This document shows positions 50,364-57,999 of a stretch of DNA of 64,000 nucleotides, one piece after another. The stretch spans positions 4,479,501 to 4,543,500 of the forward strand of contig NZ_AP014946.1 of the NCBI RefSeq assembly GCF_002355335.1, given 5' to 3'. Below the pieces are notes generated by a model. It was not told where the DNA came from. It was given only the letters and a program-made list of their open reading frames with translations, and searched no databases. The stretch is from Variibacter gotjawalensis (GTDB lineage: Bacteria; Pseudomonadota; Alphaproteobacteria; Rhizobiales; Xanthobacteraceae). Each line of letters opens with the position of its first letter. Position 1 is the stretch's first letter. Both the position numbers and the translations under genes were made by a program.

Positions 50364-50648
50364 ATGGCGAAGGCGGCAAAGGCGGCGTGGAAGCGACCCG
50401 GTTCTCCCATTGGAAAGACGGGACCGCGCAAAGCAAATCCAAAATACAAGCAGCGCTCCGGTCAGCCCTGGTCGAAGGACGAGATCAAGGAGCTGAAGTC
50501 GCTGGCGAAGCATAACACGCCGACTGGCGTGATCAGCCTCAAGCTCAAGCGTCCGCCGGCTGCGATCAGCAGCAAGGCGCAGCGTGAGGGCATATCTTTA
50601 AGGCCGGTAAACCGGTCTCCCTACTCTCGCCGTGCGACCACCCGATAA
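50364..50648 (+). CDS. Small basic protein with a SANT/Myb-like helix region (94 aa)
   Basis: ATG 50364 after GGAGGC. A Lys/Ala/Arg/Pro-rich head (KAAKAAWKRPGSPIGKTGPR) precedes SGQPWSKDEIKELKSLAKHN, TPTGVISLKLKRPPAAISSK and AQREGISLRP. The W-x-x-(D/E)-E-I-x-x-L-x-x-L-A...T....I...LkR...A...KA...GI.L pattern resembles a short Myb/SANT-like DNA-binding unit found in many Hyphomicrobiales small proteins. A GGAAC-N16-GCTT site (50311-50335) is a weak stress-promoter candidate. Confidence 0.65.
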   Translation: MAKAAKAAWKRPGSPIGKTGPRKANPKYKQRSGQPWSKDEIKELKSLAKHNTPTGVISLKLKRPPAAISSKAQREGISLRPVNRSPYSRRATTR

Positions 50649-50743
50649 TGTTTTTGTTCTTCTCCAGCCGGATGGGCCTACTCGGCTCAATCGCAGTCTC
50701 GATCCTTTTGAGCATCGTGTTGCTCTACGCCTGCGCGCGTTGA
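50648..50743 (+). CDS. 31-aa membrane micro-protein
   Basis: Hand-translated: ATG 50648 shares one base with the previous stop (TAATG), TGA 50741-50743. MFLFFSSRMGLLGSIAVSIL then LSIVLLYACAR: one helix with a short aromatic head, a type found often in rhizobial genomes. Coupling to the SANT-like gene supports translation. Confidence 0.5.
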   Translation: MFLFFSSRMGLLGSIAVSILLSIVLLYACAR

Positions 50744-50772
50744 AACAGCTGATGTGATGAACGAGTAACACC

Positions 50773-51156
50773 TTGGGTCGCCGAAAGCGGCCCGCCCTAA
50801 CTCATCCCGGAACAAACGGAGCGCCTGAGACTTCGCTCGGTATGGATTTCCGTTTTCTCTTCGACGACCTTGTCAGCGAGCCGCCGGATGAGCAGCCGCT
50901 GGGAGAGATTGTGAACTATGCGCAATGGCGCCTAGTGCACGGTTATCCCCCCATCCGCGCAGAAGCATGGGTACTCCGCTTCGGCAAATTAAAGAGCGAT
51001 GAGATGAGCAACAAATCGAAGGCAGCAGAGAAGCGCCCAGTCACGATTGCGGACTCGACAGCCTTGTCGGGGCAAAACAAACCCGCAAAGGATCAGGACA
51101 ATCCGGAAGACAAAGCAGTTCGGGTAGAAGAGTTGAATTCGCAAAACGACAAATAG
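50773..51156 (+). CDS. Hypothetical protein (127 aa)
   Basis: Unrecognised. The middle is protein-like: MDFRFLFDDLVSEPPDEQPL, GEIVNYAQWRLVHGYPPIRA; the last third is a polar, charged tail. TTG 50773 or ATG 50842 may be the start; neither has a good ribosome site. Confidence 0.45.
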   Translation: MGRRKRPALTHPGTNGAPETSLGMDFRFLFDDLVSEPPDEQPLGEIVNYAQWRLVHGYPPIRAEAWVLRFGKLKSDEMSNKSKAAEKRPVTIADSTALSGQNKPAKDQDNPEDKAVRVEELNSQNDK

Positions 51157-51225
51157 TCGAAACCTAAGGCATTGCCACCAAGTCGGTCTTGGCACGCATG
51201 CTGCGAGCTCGCTGATGATGCCTAT

Positions 51226-51324
51226 ATGAAGCGGATCATTCGCGTGATCCTTGCAGATGCGCAGCTTAGCCTGGCCGCAGGCTTCCTCATAGGCTTAGTC
51301 TTGTCGCGTTGGTTGAGCGGCTAG
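51226..51324 (+). CDS. 32-aa membrane micro-protein
   Basis: ATG 51226 to TAG 51324. MKRIIRVILADAQLSLAAGF then LIGLVLSRWLSG: amphipathic basic head and one hydrophobic helix. No strong ribosome site. Confidence 0.35.
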   Translation: MKRIIRVILADAQLSLAAGFLIGLVLSRWLSG

Positions 51325-51501
51325 CCCTCCACCTCGTTGTATTGTGCACGAAAGTGCTGGTCACTGTGCCGTTCAACAGCTGAAGGCTGGGGATCAGGCA
51401 GAGCTTACTGCGTCCCGGTCGTTAGCCGTCAGCGAGCGATACAAGACGCACTCGGCGTTACACGCTAGCGTCGCTTCGTGTGATTCTACATTGGAGGTAA
51501 C

Positions 51502-51672
51502 ATGGCTAAGGTTTCTACTACCATCAAACGCGCGGTGAAAAAGGCTGCCGCTAAGATCACGAAGACAGCTGAGAAGGCTGCCGCCAAGGTGAAAAAGGCT
51601 ACGAAGTCTGCGGCAAAGAAAAAGACAACGAAGAAAGCTGCGAAGAAAAAGACGGCGAAGAAAAAGACGTGA
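51502..51672 (+). CDS. Histone H1-like Lys/Ala-rich protein (56 aa)
   Basis: Hand-translated: ATG 51502, GGAGGT upstream, TGA 51670-51672. MAKVSTTIKRAVKKAAAKIT leads into repeats of K/A/T (KKAATK, AKKKTTKKAA, KKKTAKKKT). Such proteins resemble the C-terminal domain of histone H1 and bacterial AlgP/Hc1-type proteins and should bind DNA or RNA through charge. It stands in a stress-gene neighbourhood, just before the K+ channel gene. Confidence 0.75.
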   Translation: MAKVSTTIKRAVKKAAAKITKTAEKAAAKVKKATKSAAKKKTTKKAAKKKTAKKKT

Positions 51673-51681
51673 TCGCCGTAC

Positions 51682-51733
51682 CACCGCGATTAAACAGAGC
51701 AGCTCCCGACTGTTGGTTGGTTAGATCGCGGTG
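51682..51733 (+). promoter_or_regulatory. Inverted repeat that would hide the K+ channel start codon
   Basis: CACCGCGAT (51682-51690) is perfectly complementary to ATCGCGGTG (51725-51733), whose last three bases are the GTG start of the channel gene. A 34-base loop separates them. In RNA this would pair the initiation region. Confidence 0.4.
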
Positions 51734-52492
51734 ACGAAACTAAGATCGAAATTGCGCGGTCTCTACAACGGAAAAACCAAGACTGCGGTCCGTTTCCGTT
51801 TCGCAGTTGTCGCGATGGATCTTGCGATAATCGCGTTCTTCATCGCGACTCCGATTTTGCAGAAGACGGCGTCGTTCTTATGGCTTGATTACTCCGTTGC
51901 CGCGCTGCTTTCAGTCGACATTGGTTGCCGAATGCTTGCCGAAAAGGACGTCCGCAACTGCGTCCGGCAACCTATGTTCTACGTCGACTGTTTCATCTTG
52001 CTGACCCTATTGTTTCCGTCGACGCTGGCGAACTTAGGCTTCCTTCGCATCCTTCGACTGTGGTCTCTGTCGCGCAGCGGTTTCTTGTGGGAGCCGCTAA
52101 CCTCGTTGGGCTTCAAGACTTGGCGGGACACAGGCCACGCCGTTGTAAATCTCGTCACATTCCTCTTCATAACGACGGGCTTCGTCTACACGTTCTTTTT
52201 CCGTGCCGGCGAAGGCTCTGCCGGCTACATTGACGCGCTTTATTTCACCGTAGCTACGATCACAACAACAGGGTTCGGCGACATCACGCTTCCAGGCGTT
52301 GCTGGCAAGCTAACTTCGATCGCCGTGATGATTGTCGGGCTTTCGCTGTTCGTCCGTTTAGCTCAAGCGGTTTTCCGACCCTATAAAGTGACGTTCCATT
52401 GTCCAGCTTGTGCGCTCCAGCGCCATGAGCCAGATGCGGTTCACTGCAAAGCTTGCGGGCATATCCTTCAGCTTCCTGACGAAGGAGAGTGA
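51731..52492 (+). CDS. Voltage-gated-type potassium channel with C-terminal zinc ribbon
   Basis: A 253-aa channel subunit. Hydrophobic segments S1-S4-like at about 25-110, S5 near 140-160, pore helix and filter YFTVATITTTGFGDITLPG, then S6 (LTSIAVMIVGLSLFVRLAQA). The filter reads TTGFGD instead of TVGYGD, a variant seen in bacterial channels. After a short linker comes CPACALQRHEPDAVHCKACG, a four-cysteine zinc ribbon instead of an RCK domain. GTG start at 51731; AAC-rich leader without a clear Shine-Dalgarno. Next to a CPA1 antiporter. Confidence 0.85.
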   Translation: MTKLRSKLRGLYNGKTKTAVRFRFAVVAMDLAIIAFFIATPILQKTASFLWLDYSVAALLSVDIGCRMLAEKDVRNCVRQPMFYVDCFILLTLLFPSTLANLGFLRILRLWSLSRSGFLWEPLTSLGFKTWRDTGHAVVNLVTFLFITTGFVYTFFFRAGEGSAGYIDALYFTVATITTTGFGDITLPGVAGKLTSIAVMIVGLSLFVRLAQAVFRPYKVTFHCPACALQRHEPDAVHCKACGHILQLPDEGE

Positions 52493-52524
52493 ACTGGCGA
52501 AGCTGACAACACCTCGATCCTACG

Positions 52525-53781
52525 GTGAGACGCTTGTTTGAAGCGTTAGATCCTTACATCCTGCTTTTGACAGGCGCAGGCTGCCTTATCGCACTGGTTG
52601 TTTGGCTACCCCTTGTTCTCCAACGACTCCCCCTCTCGCTGCCAATTGTATGCATCGCTATCGGCGCTGGCCTTTTCTCTCTGCCGATAACAAATCTGAA
52701 GCCTCTGCCGACGCAGTTTCCTATAATCACAGAACGGTTCTCAGAATTTGTTGTGATCATAGCCCTTATGGGCGCTGGTCTGAAGATTGATAGAGTCTTC
52801 GGTTTCCGACGATGGTCCATTGCTTGGCGGCTGATCGCAATCACGATGCCGCTCAGCATTGTGGCGATCACGCTCTTAGCAGGTTGGTGGATGGGTCTGT
52901 CATGGACCATCGCGTTACTGCTTGGCAGTGCACTTGCGCCTACCGATCCTGTGTTAGCTGCTGACGTGCAGGTTGGCCCACCAAAGTCCGAAGAAGAGGA
53001 TGACGTTCGCTTTGGGCTGACCGCAGAAGCTGGCCTAAACGATGGCTTCGCATTTCCGTTTGTCAATCTGGCCATCGTGTTGGCCGTGGCAAGCACGAAC
53101 AACTGGTTTGCGAACTGGTTTGCCTACAACGTCCTTTGGGAAATCATCGGCGGCACAGTGGCGGGCTATTTGATTGGCCGTCTATTCGGGTGGCTGACTT
53201 TTCATCTCCCAGGCAAGAGCAAAATTGCGCGAACTGGTGATGGTCTCATCGCGCTATCTGCGACATTTGTCTCGTACGGCGTGACTGAGTTGCTTCATTG
53301 CTACGGTTTTCTCGCCGTGTTCGTTACCGCGCTAACTTTCCGGCACGCGCACCGCAGTCATGATTTCAATGTTGATATGCATCAACTCACCGAGCAAATC
53401 GAACGCGTCGCAATGATGGTGCTCTTGATACTATTCGGAGGCGCGCTTGTGAGTGGCTTACTCAAACCGTTGACTAGCGTGGATTTGGCTGCTGCCTTCA
53501 TTGTCCTGGTTGTGATCAGGCCGCTGGCCGGAATTGCAGGTATGATGGGTCATAAGGCGGCGTTTGTCGAAAAAATGACGATTGCGTTTTTTGGAATCCG
53601 TGGCGTTGGGTCGATCTACTATCTGGCGTTCGCCATGAACAAAATTGATCTGCCGAACGCTGAGCACGTATGGGCATTCGTCGGGCTAATTATCCTGATC
53701 TCCATACTCATGCATGGGCTAACGGTGACGCCAGTGATGCGCCTGCTTGATCGCACCGCAAACCGAGCTAGCCCGAGCTGA
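52525..53781 (+). CDS. CPA1-family cation:proton antiporter
   Basis: A 418-aa membrane protein with about 12 hydrophobic helices. Hallmarks: LLGSALAPTDPVLAADVQVG (the TDP motif), FGLTAEAGLNDGFAFPFVNL (the ND ion-binding pair) and a late IRGVGSIYYLAFA segment. CPA1 proteins exchange Na+, K+ or Li+ for protons. It starts (GTG 52525) 32 bases after the K+ channel, so the two are likely one operon for K+/pH balance. Confidence 0.9.
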   Translation: MRRLFEALDPYILLLTGAGCLIALVVWLPLVLQRLPLSLPIVCIAIGAGLFSLPITNLKPLPTQFPIITERFSEFVVIIALMGAGLKIDRVFGFRRWSIAWRLIAITMPLSIVAITLLAGWWMGLSWTIALLLGSALAPTDPVLAADVQVGPPKSEEEDDVRFGLTAEAGLNDGFAFPFVNLAIVLAVASTNNWFANWFAYNVLWEIIGGTVAGYLIGRLFGWLTFHLPGKSKIARTGDGLIALSATFVSYGVTELLHCYGFLAVFVTALTFRHAHRSHDFNVDMHQLTEQIERVAMMVLLILFGGALVSGLLKPLTSVDLAAAFIVLVVIRPLAGIAGMMGHKAAFVEKMTIAFFGIRGVGSIYYLAFAMNKIDLPNAEHVWAFVGLIILISILMHGLTVTPVMRLLDRTANRASPS

Positions 53782-53834
53782 GGTTTGTCAGCTTCCGTTC
53801 TGTCTGAAGCGTTTTCTGCACGCCTTCCGCAAGC

Positions 53835-53859
53835 GGAACATGGCGGCTTTAACGTCGTT
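53835..53859 (+). promoter_or_regulatory. Canonical EcfG-type promoter (GGAAC-N16-CGTT)
   Basis: GGAAC 53835-53839 and CGTT 53856-53859, 47 bases before the DUF421 start. Together with the site at 48579 it is the best match in the window. Confidence 0.62.
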
Positions 53860-53906
53860 GTCGCGCCACGCGCTCTAACGCCCGCGCAAGCAACCGGTGC
53901 ATTCAA

Positions 53907-54395
53907 ATGTGGACGATCAATTGGACTGAGATTTTCATTCCGTCGGCCTCCATCGCCGAAATCATGATCCGCGGCACGATCATGTATCTCTTCCTTTTTT
54001 TGGCTCTGAGATTTGTATCGTCCAGACAGGTCGGGCAACTAGGGATTTCGGACGTGCTGGTTATCGTCGTGATTGCCGACGCATCACAAAATGCTTTTGC
54101 CGGCGAATATCGATCGATCACGGAAGGGGTGATGCTCGTGCTCGTCATCATCTTCTGGAATTACATAATCAATTTCCTGAGTCACCGAGTTCCTGGTCTA
54201 CGCTTTCTCGCGTCGGCGCCGGCTGTGCCTCTGATATCTCGCGGGGTGTTGGACCGTCGGAACATGCGCGCAAATCTCATAACTCTCGAAGAGCTGGAAA
54301 GTCATTTGAGGCAGCATGGCGTCGAAAAGATTGCTGATGTAAAGCGCGCAATGCTTGAAGGCGATGGATCAATCAGCGTTGTCAAAGCAGCGTAA
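53907..54395 (+). CDS. DUF421 (YetF/YcaP-like) membrane protein
   Basis: A 162-aa protein. Two or three N-terminal helices (IMIRGTIMYLFLFLALRFVS, EGVMLVLVIIFWNYIINFLS) with the family landmark SSRQVGQLGISDVLVIVVIADASQNA shown here in part, then a small cytoplasmic domain with PLISRGVLDRRNMRANLITL EELESHLRQHG ending in V-x-x-A-M-L-E-x-D-G-x-I-S-V-V. YetF-type proteins help spore or envelope processes in Bacillus; role in alphaproteobacteria unknown. It has its own stress-type promoter. Confidence 0.88.
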   Translation: MWTINWTEIFIPSASIAEIMIRGTIMYLFLFLALRFVSSRQVGQLGISDVLVIVVIADASQNAFAGEYRSITEGVMLVLVIIFWNYIINFLSHRVPGLRFLASAPAVPLISRGVLDRRNMRANLITLEELESHLRQHGVEKIADVKRAMLEGDGSISVVKAA

Positions 54396-54609
54396 AAGAC
54401 CATGAGTTTTGCCACCAAAGGCTTCGGCCGACGCTGCCGTGCGACATGACACGATAGGCGCGCCAATTCGTCGCGGCGGGAAATCGACGGGGCCTTCCAC
54501 CGCATAATCGTTTGGCAATGCCGCGAAATCTGCCGTCCACGTTTCTGCAACACAAATGTTTGTCACGGCATGCGCTCCCTGGTTACGATAGTCAGGTGGG
54601 AGACACGCA

Positions 54610-55647
54610 GTGGGCTTACCGGATAGCATCGCCTCGGAAGGATGGTCGGCGTCTACCCGCGATCGCGAAGCGCTTTACAAAAGTGCGCTAGCGGCGGGGC
54701 GCATGGGGGCATGGGAAACTGACCTGGTTAAGCGGACCCGCACTTGGTCCCCGGAAGGAATGGCCCTGTTTGGCCTGAGTTTACCTGATGGTCGAGGAAC
54801 AGTAGGCGGACCAGACGATGAGTATTGGCGTGCCCTGCACCCTGACGACCGTGGCCTCATGGCGAAGTTTCATGCGATCGCGCAAAAGCAAGATTCGTTT
54901 GCCGCCGAGTATCGCATTGTCTTGCCAAACGGAATAACGCGATGGGTTTCGGGTCGAGGCATGGTTATGGATCGGGGATCGGACGGCAGCGCCATGCGTA
55001 TGGTCAGTATCGTCGCCGACATCACCGAACGTAAAGCAGCTGAAGACCACGTGAAATTTTTGCTGAGCGAGACCGCGCATCGATCAAAGAACTTGATGAC
55101 GGTCATTAGCGCCGTCGCAAAACGAACGGCAGCGAACTCGAAGACCTTGAAAGACTTTGATGAGCGCTTTCAAGGCCGCCTGCAGGCTATGGCGCGATCG
55201 CAAGATCTGTTGGTTCGCCAAGACTGGCGATCCGTATCGCTGAAGCAGCTAATCTCGCATCAGCTCGAGGCTTTCTTGGATACAACCGCTAGCCGACTTG
55301 TGGTCAACGGCGAAGATTTAGATTTGAGCCCCGAAGCAGCAGAAGCAATCGGTCTAGCTTTGCACGAACTGGCAACGAACGCGGTCAAACACGGCTCTCT
55401 GGCGTCACCAACGGGCCGCATTGATCTCGCATGGCAAATTAAAAAGGGCGAAACGCTGGAACTTGTTTGGAAAGAAAGCGGCGCCGCTGTGTCTCCATCG
55501 CCGACCAGACAAGGCTTCGGCCATGTTGTACTCACCGAAATGATTTCGCGCGCGGTCAACGGCTCCGTCGAGATAGGCTACTCAACTGGCGCGCTCAGTT
55601 GGACTTTGCAAGCGCCGCTCTCATCAATCACGTCGCAGCGCGAGTGA
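54610..55647 (+). CDS. PAS-HWE sensor histidine kinase
   Basis: A 345-aa kinase without membrane segments. A PAS domain covers residues 20-140 (LAAGRMGAWETDLVKRTRTW, AEYRIVLPNGITRWVSGRGM and the SIVADITERKAAEDH exit). The phospho-acceptor histidine is in LLSETAHRSKNLMTVISAVA, and the HWE-type ATPase has AIGLALHELATNAVKHGSLA and a WKESGA segment replacing the usual WxE, then GFGHVVLTEMI. HWE/HisKA2 kinases often feed the PhyR-NepR-EcfG stress pathway, consistent with the promoters around it. No response regulator is nearby. GTG start. Confidence 0.88.
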   Translation: MGLPDSIASEGWSASTRDREALYKSALAAGRMGAWETDLVKRTRTWSPEGMALFGLSLPDGRGTVGGPDDEYWRALHPDDRGLMAKFHAIAQKQDSFAAEYRIVLPNGITRWVSGRGMVMDRGSDGSAMRMVSIVADITERKAAEDHVKFLLSETAHRSKNLMTVISAVAKRTAANSKTLKDFDERFQGRLQAMARSQDLLVRQDWRSVSLKQLISHQLEAFLDTTASRLVVNGEDLDLSPEAAEAIGLALHELATNAVKHGSLASPTGRIDLAWQIKKGETLELVWKESGAAVSPSPTRQGFGHVVLTEMISRAVNGSVEIGYSTGALSWTLQAPLSSITSQRE

Positions 55648-55779
55648 GATCTGTTTCGACGACGCTGCCACTAAACGTTTACGCGCAGGTGATAGTCGCA
55701 AAAAATACGACAGCCTGAAGAAATCCTTTTGTTGAATCGACAGTCGAGGCTGATCGATAGCGCCCAGGAATTCGTAAGC

Positions 55780-56117
55780 CTATCGCGCCACCTGCAGCAA
55801 CCGCTGTTTGGGCATTCGATCGAGATTCTTGTAAGCCATTCGCATCTCGGGTTGTAGCGACAGCTGCGGCAATAGGCCGACATGCGGTCGATATACGTTC
55901 CTGAAGCTGCAAAAGGCTTCGATGCGAGCGTGTCGCCGTCGGCAAACATCACCCTGCCATGCGTGTTCGGTAAGTCCACCCAGTCGAAAGCGTCTGCATA
56001 GACGACGAGGTACCAATCCTCAATCAGCAGGCTTGATGCCTGCGAGCAGAGCGAAATTCCCAGTCATCAGCAAGCGTTGAAAATAGTGCGCGTAAGCTTT
56101 GCGTTTCGTATCGGCGA
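55780..56117 (-). pseudogene. Remnant of a photolyase-related (FeS-BCP/PhrB-type) protein
   Basis: Read leftwards, ADTKRKAYAHYFQRLLMTGN then FALLAGIKPAD is the family's AYAHHIQRLMvTGNFALLAG block. After one frameshift it goes on as IEDWYLVVYADAFDWVDLPN, THGRVMFADGDTLASKPFAA, SGTYIDRMSAYCRSCRYNP, covering the region whose cysteines bind the 4Fe-4S cluster. A jump of about 30 codons follows, then MRMAYKNLDRMPKQRLLQVA and a stop at 55782-55780. The N-terminal half is missing. Intact members repair (6-4) photoproducts. Confidence 0.78.
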
Positions 56118-56120
56118 CCC

Positions 56121-56150
56121 GACCCTCACAGGGCCTCGCCGGTGAGGGTC
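56121..56150. repeat. Nine-base inverted repeat downstream of the terminase
   Basis: GACCCTCAC (56121-56129) pairs with GTGAGGGTC (56142-56150) around a 12-base loop, 14 bases after the terminase stop on the minus strand. There is no T-run, so it may be a factor-dependent terminator or a junction remnant. Confidence 0.5.
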
Positions 56151-56163
56151 CGTACCAATACGG

Positions 56164-57599
56164 TTAGTACTCTCGAGACATTCCGCTCATGATTGATTGC
56201 ATCACGCGCGTAATATTGGCGTTGGCAAAAGGTGACTCGTAGTTGGCGAGAGCTTGGGTAGTGCTGTCGACTTGATCGTCGTTGCGGCCTCCGGGAAAAG
56301 ACAACAATTCTGCCTCAAAGTCTGCTAGCCAGGAAGCTTGACGAGGCAGATATACCAACCCCGCTTCGAACTTCGGGGACTGCAAAGCCAGCCGAACTAT
56401 TTTGTCGCCTTCCGGGCGCACACCGCGAACTGGTATGCCTTGCGACTGAAGATCGTCAAGTAAGCCGTACCCGATCCCGGCCTCCTCGATAAGGACTTGG
56501 TGCGATCCGGAGTACCGGTGCAATTTAGCCGCTAGTCGCCTGAGCTCGGTATACGACACGCGCTGTCGTGTAACATCAAGCAGATAGAAACGGTTGTTGA
56601 CTATCGACCAGGTCGTGCAAACCGACCAGTCGTTAGCGCCTCCTTCTTTCGAAGCCGTGTCCCAGCTTTGCAGGATGAATTTGTGCTTGGCCAATGGAAC
56701 GTCGTCGTACCTTTGCAGCCATTTCCGTTTGATCATCGCGCCGCCCGGCGGAACAGGTGCTTGCTGATACTGAGCCGCGAACATGTCAGAACCGATCGTG
56801 CGTTTGATGTGATCGAGAATCGCTCGCGGTTCATGGCGGGGTTAAGTACGTCGCCGACCGGTCGGTAGTGTGCATGATCGTAGCTGAGCGGGATCGAATC
56901 GTCGACTTCCGCAATGGCGGGTAGAATAAGCTGGTGCCATTCTTCATCGTCAGAGCGCAGTAAATGGCCAACCAAATCGTCTTGATGCAAGCGCTGCATG
57001 ATGACGATGATCGCACCCTCTTGCTTGTTATCGAGACGCGATAGTAGCGTGTTCGCGTACCAAGTGTTCACAGCTTCGCGCTTTAGCTTTGAGTTCGCAT
57101 CATCGGCTTTAAGCGGATCATCGATGATAATGATATCCCCGCCGCGGCCTGTGAGCGTCCCGTCGACAGAAGTAGCCAATCGAAATCCGTGTTGGGTAGT
57201 CTGCGTTTTAGTCTCTGTATTTTTGATTGGCGAAAGGCGCATGCTCGGCCACGCTCGGCGATACCATGGCGAGTTGACTACTATCCGAAACATGTTTGCG
57301 TGGTCGATCGCTAGTGACTGGGAATAGCTGACACACAAGACTCGCTTCGTCGGGTCGCGACCAAGCACGAAAGCAGGAAAACCGACCGAACCAATGATCG
57401 ATTTCAGTGATCGCGGCGGCACGTTGATTATCAATCTCTTTAGCTCGCCTCGACGTACGCGCTCGAGATAGTAAGCTATCGCCCGAATGTGCCAATTCAT
57501 GAAGAGAGTTTTATTTGGCGTCAGCGTGGCAAATGTTTTTTGGATGAACGCCACGAGGTCGGTCCGCAAGATTGCTGCAAGCAGGTTCTGATCAGTCAT
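56164..57599 (-). pseudogene. Phage terminase large subunit, single frameshift
   Basis: Frame one (from 57599) has MNWHIRAIAYYLERVRRGEL, the ATPase Walker A-like NVPPRSLKSIIGS and Walker B DIIIIDDPLKADDA, through DVLNPAMNRE. One base (expected GAGGCGATT) is missing near 56823; restored, it reads AILDHIKRTIGSDMFAAQYQ QAPVPPGGA, and frame two gives the nuclease domain FILQSWDTASKEGGANDWSV, VLIEEAGIGYGLL and RNDDQVDSTTQAL. Both domains are otherwise complete, so the break is recent or a sequence error. The enzyme would package phage or gene-transfer-type DNA into heads. It overlaps DUF5681 by eight bases. Confidence 0.88.
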
Positions 57600-57999
57600 G
57601 TCGCCGTCCTTTTGCCGTTGCTCGCCGCTCTATCGCCTCTTCAATGAGCATTTCGTCAAACGCAGAAGTATCTTCTGCATCTTCATCAACACGTTCGCTG
57701 CTCATCGCATGAAGATATGAAAATGCCTTGATGTTTCCGGCGGCACTTTTATCGGCAAGTTTGCGCAGGCCGATCTCTTCAATCGTCATCCGGCACGTTT
57801 TCCCATTGATCGTAACCGTCACCTTCCGATTGAGCGCCTTACACGCTAGCGTGCTTCGGTCAGTTTTCTTCTTTGGCCGCCCTTTCATATTTCCGCTTTG
57901 ACCAGGCTTAAACTGATGGGCACGCGGCGGCTTGCAATAGCCCACGAGATCCTCAACGTGCGTTTTTTCAGATGACGAGCCTTTCTTTCGCCTAGTCAT
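57592..57999 (-). CDS. DUF5681 phage-associated protein
   Basis: A 135-aa basic protein. GYCKPPRAHQFKPGQSGNMK GRPKKK is the DUF5681 hallmark (fkPGqSGNp.GRPkg), followed by a helical part with KLADKSAAGNIKAFSYLHAM. The family is found just upstream of terminases in alphaproteobacterial prophages and may act as a small-terminase-like DNA-binding factor. ATG 57999 overlaps the methyltransferase gene by eight bases. Confidence 0.85.
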   Translation of the reverse strand: MTRRKKGSSSEKTHVEDLVGYCKPPRAHQFKPGQSGNMKGRPKKKTDRSTLACKALNRKVTVTINGKTCRMTIEEIGLRKLADKSAAGNIKAFSYLHAMSSERVDEDAEDTSAFDEMLIEEAIERRATAKGRRHD

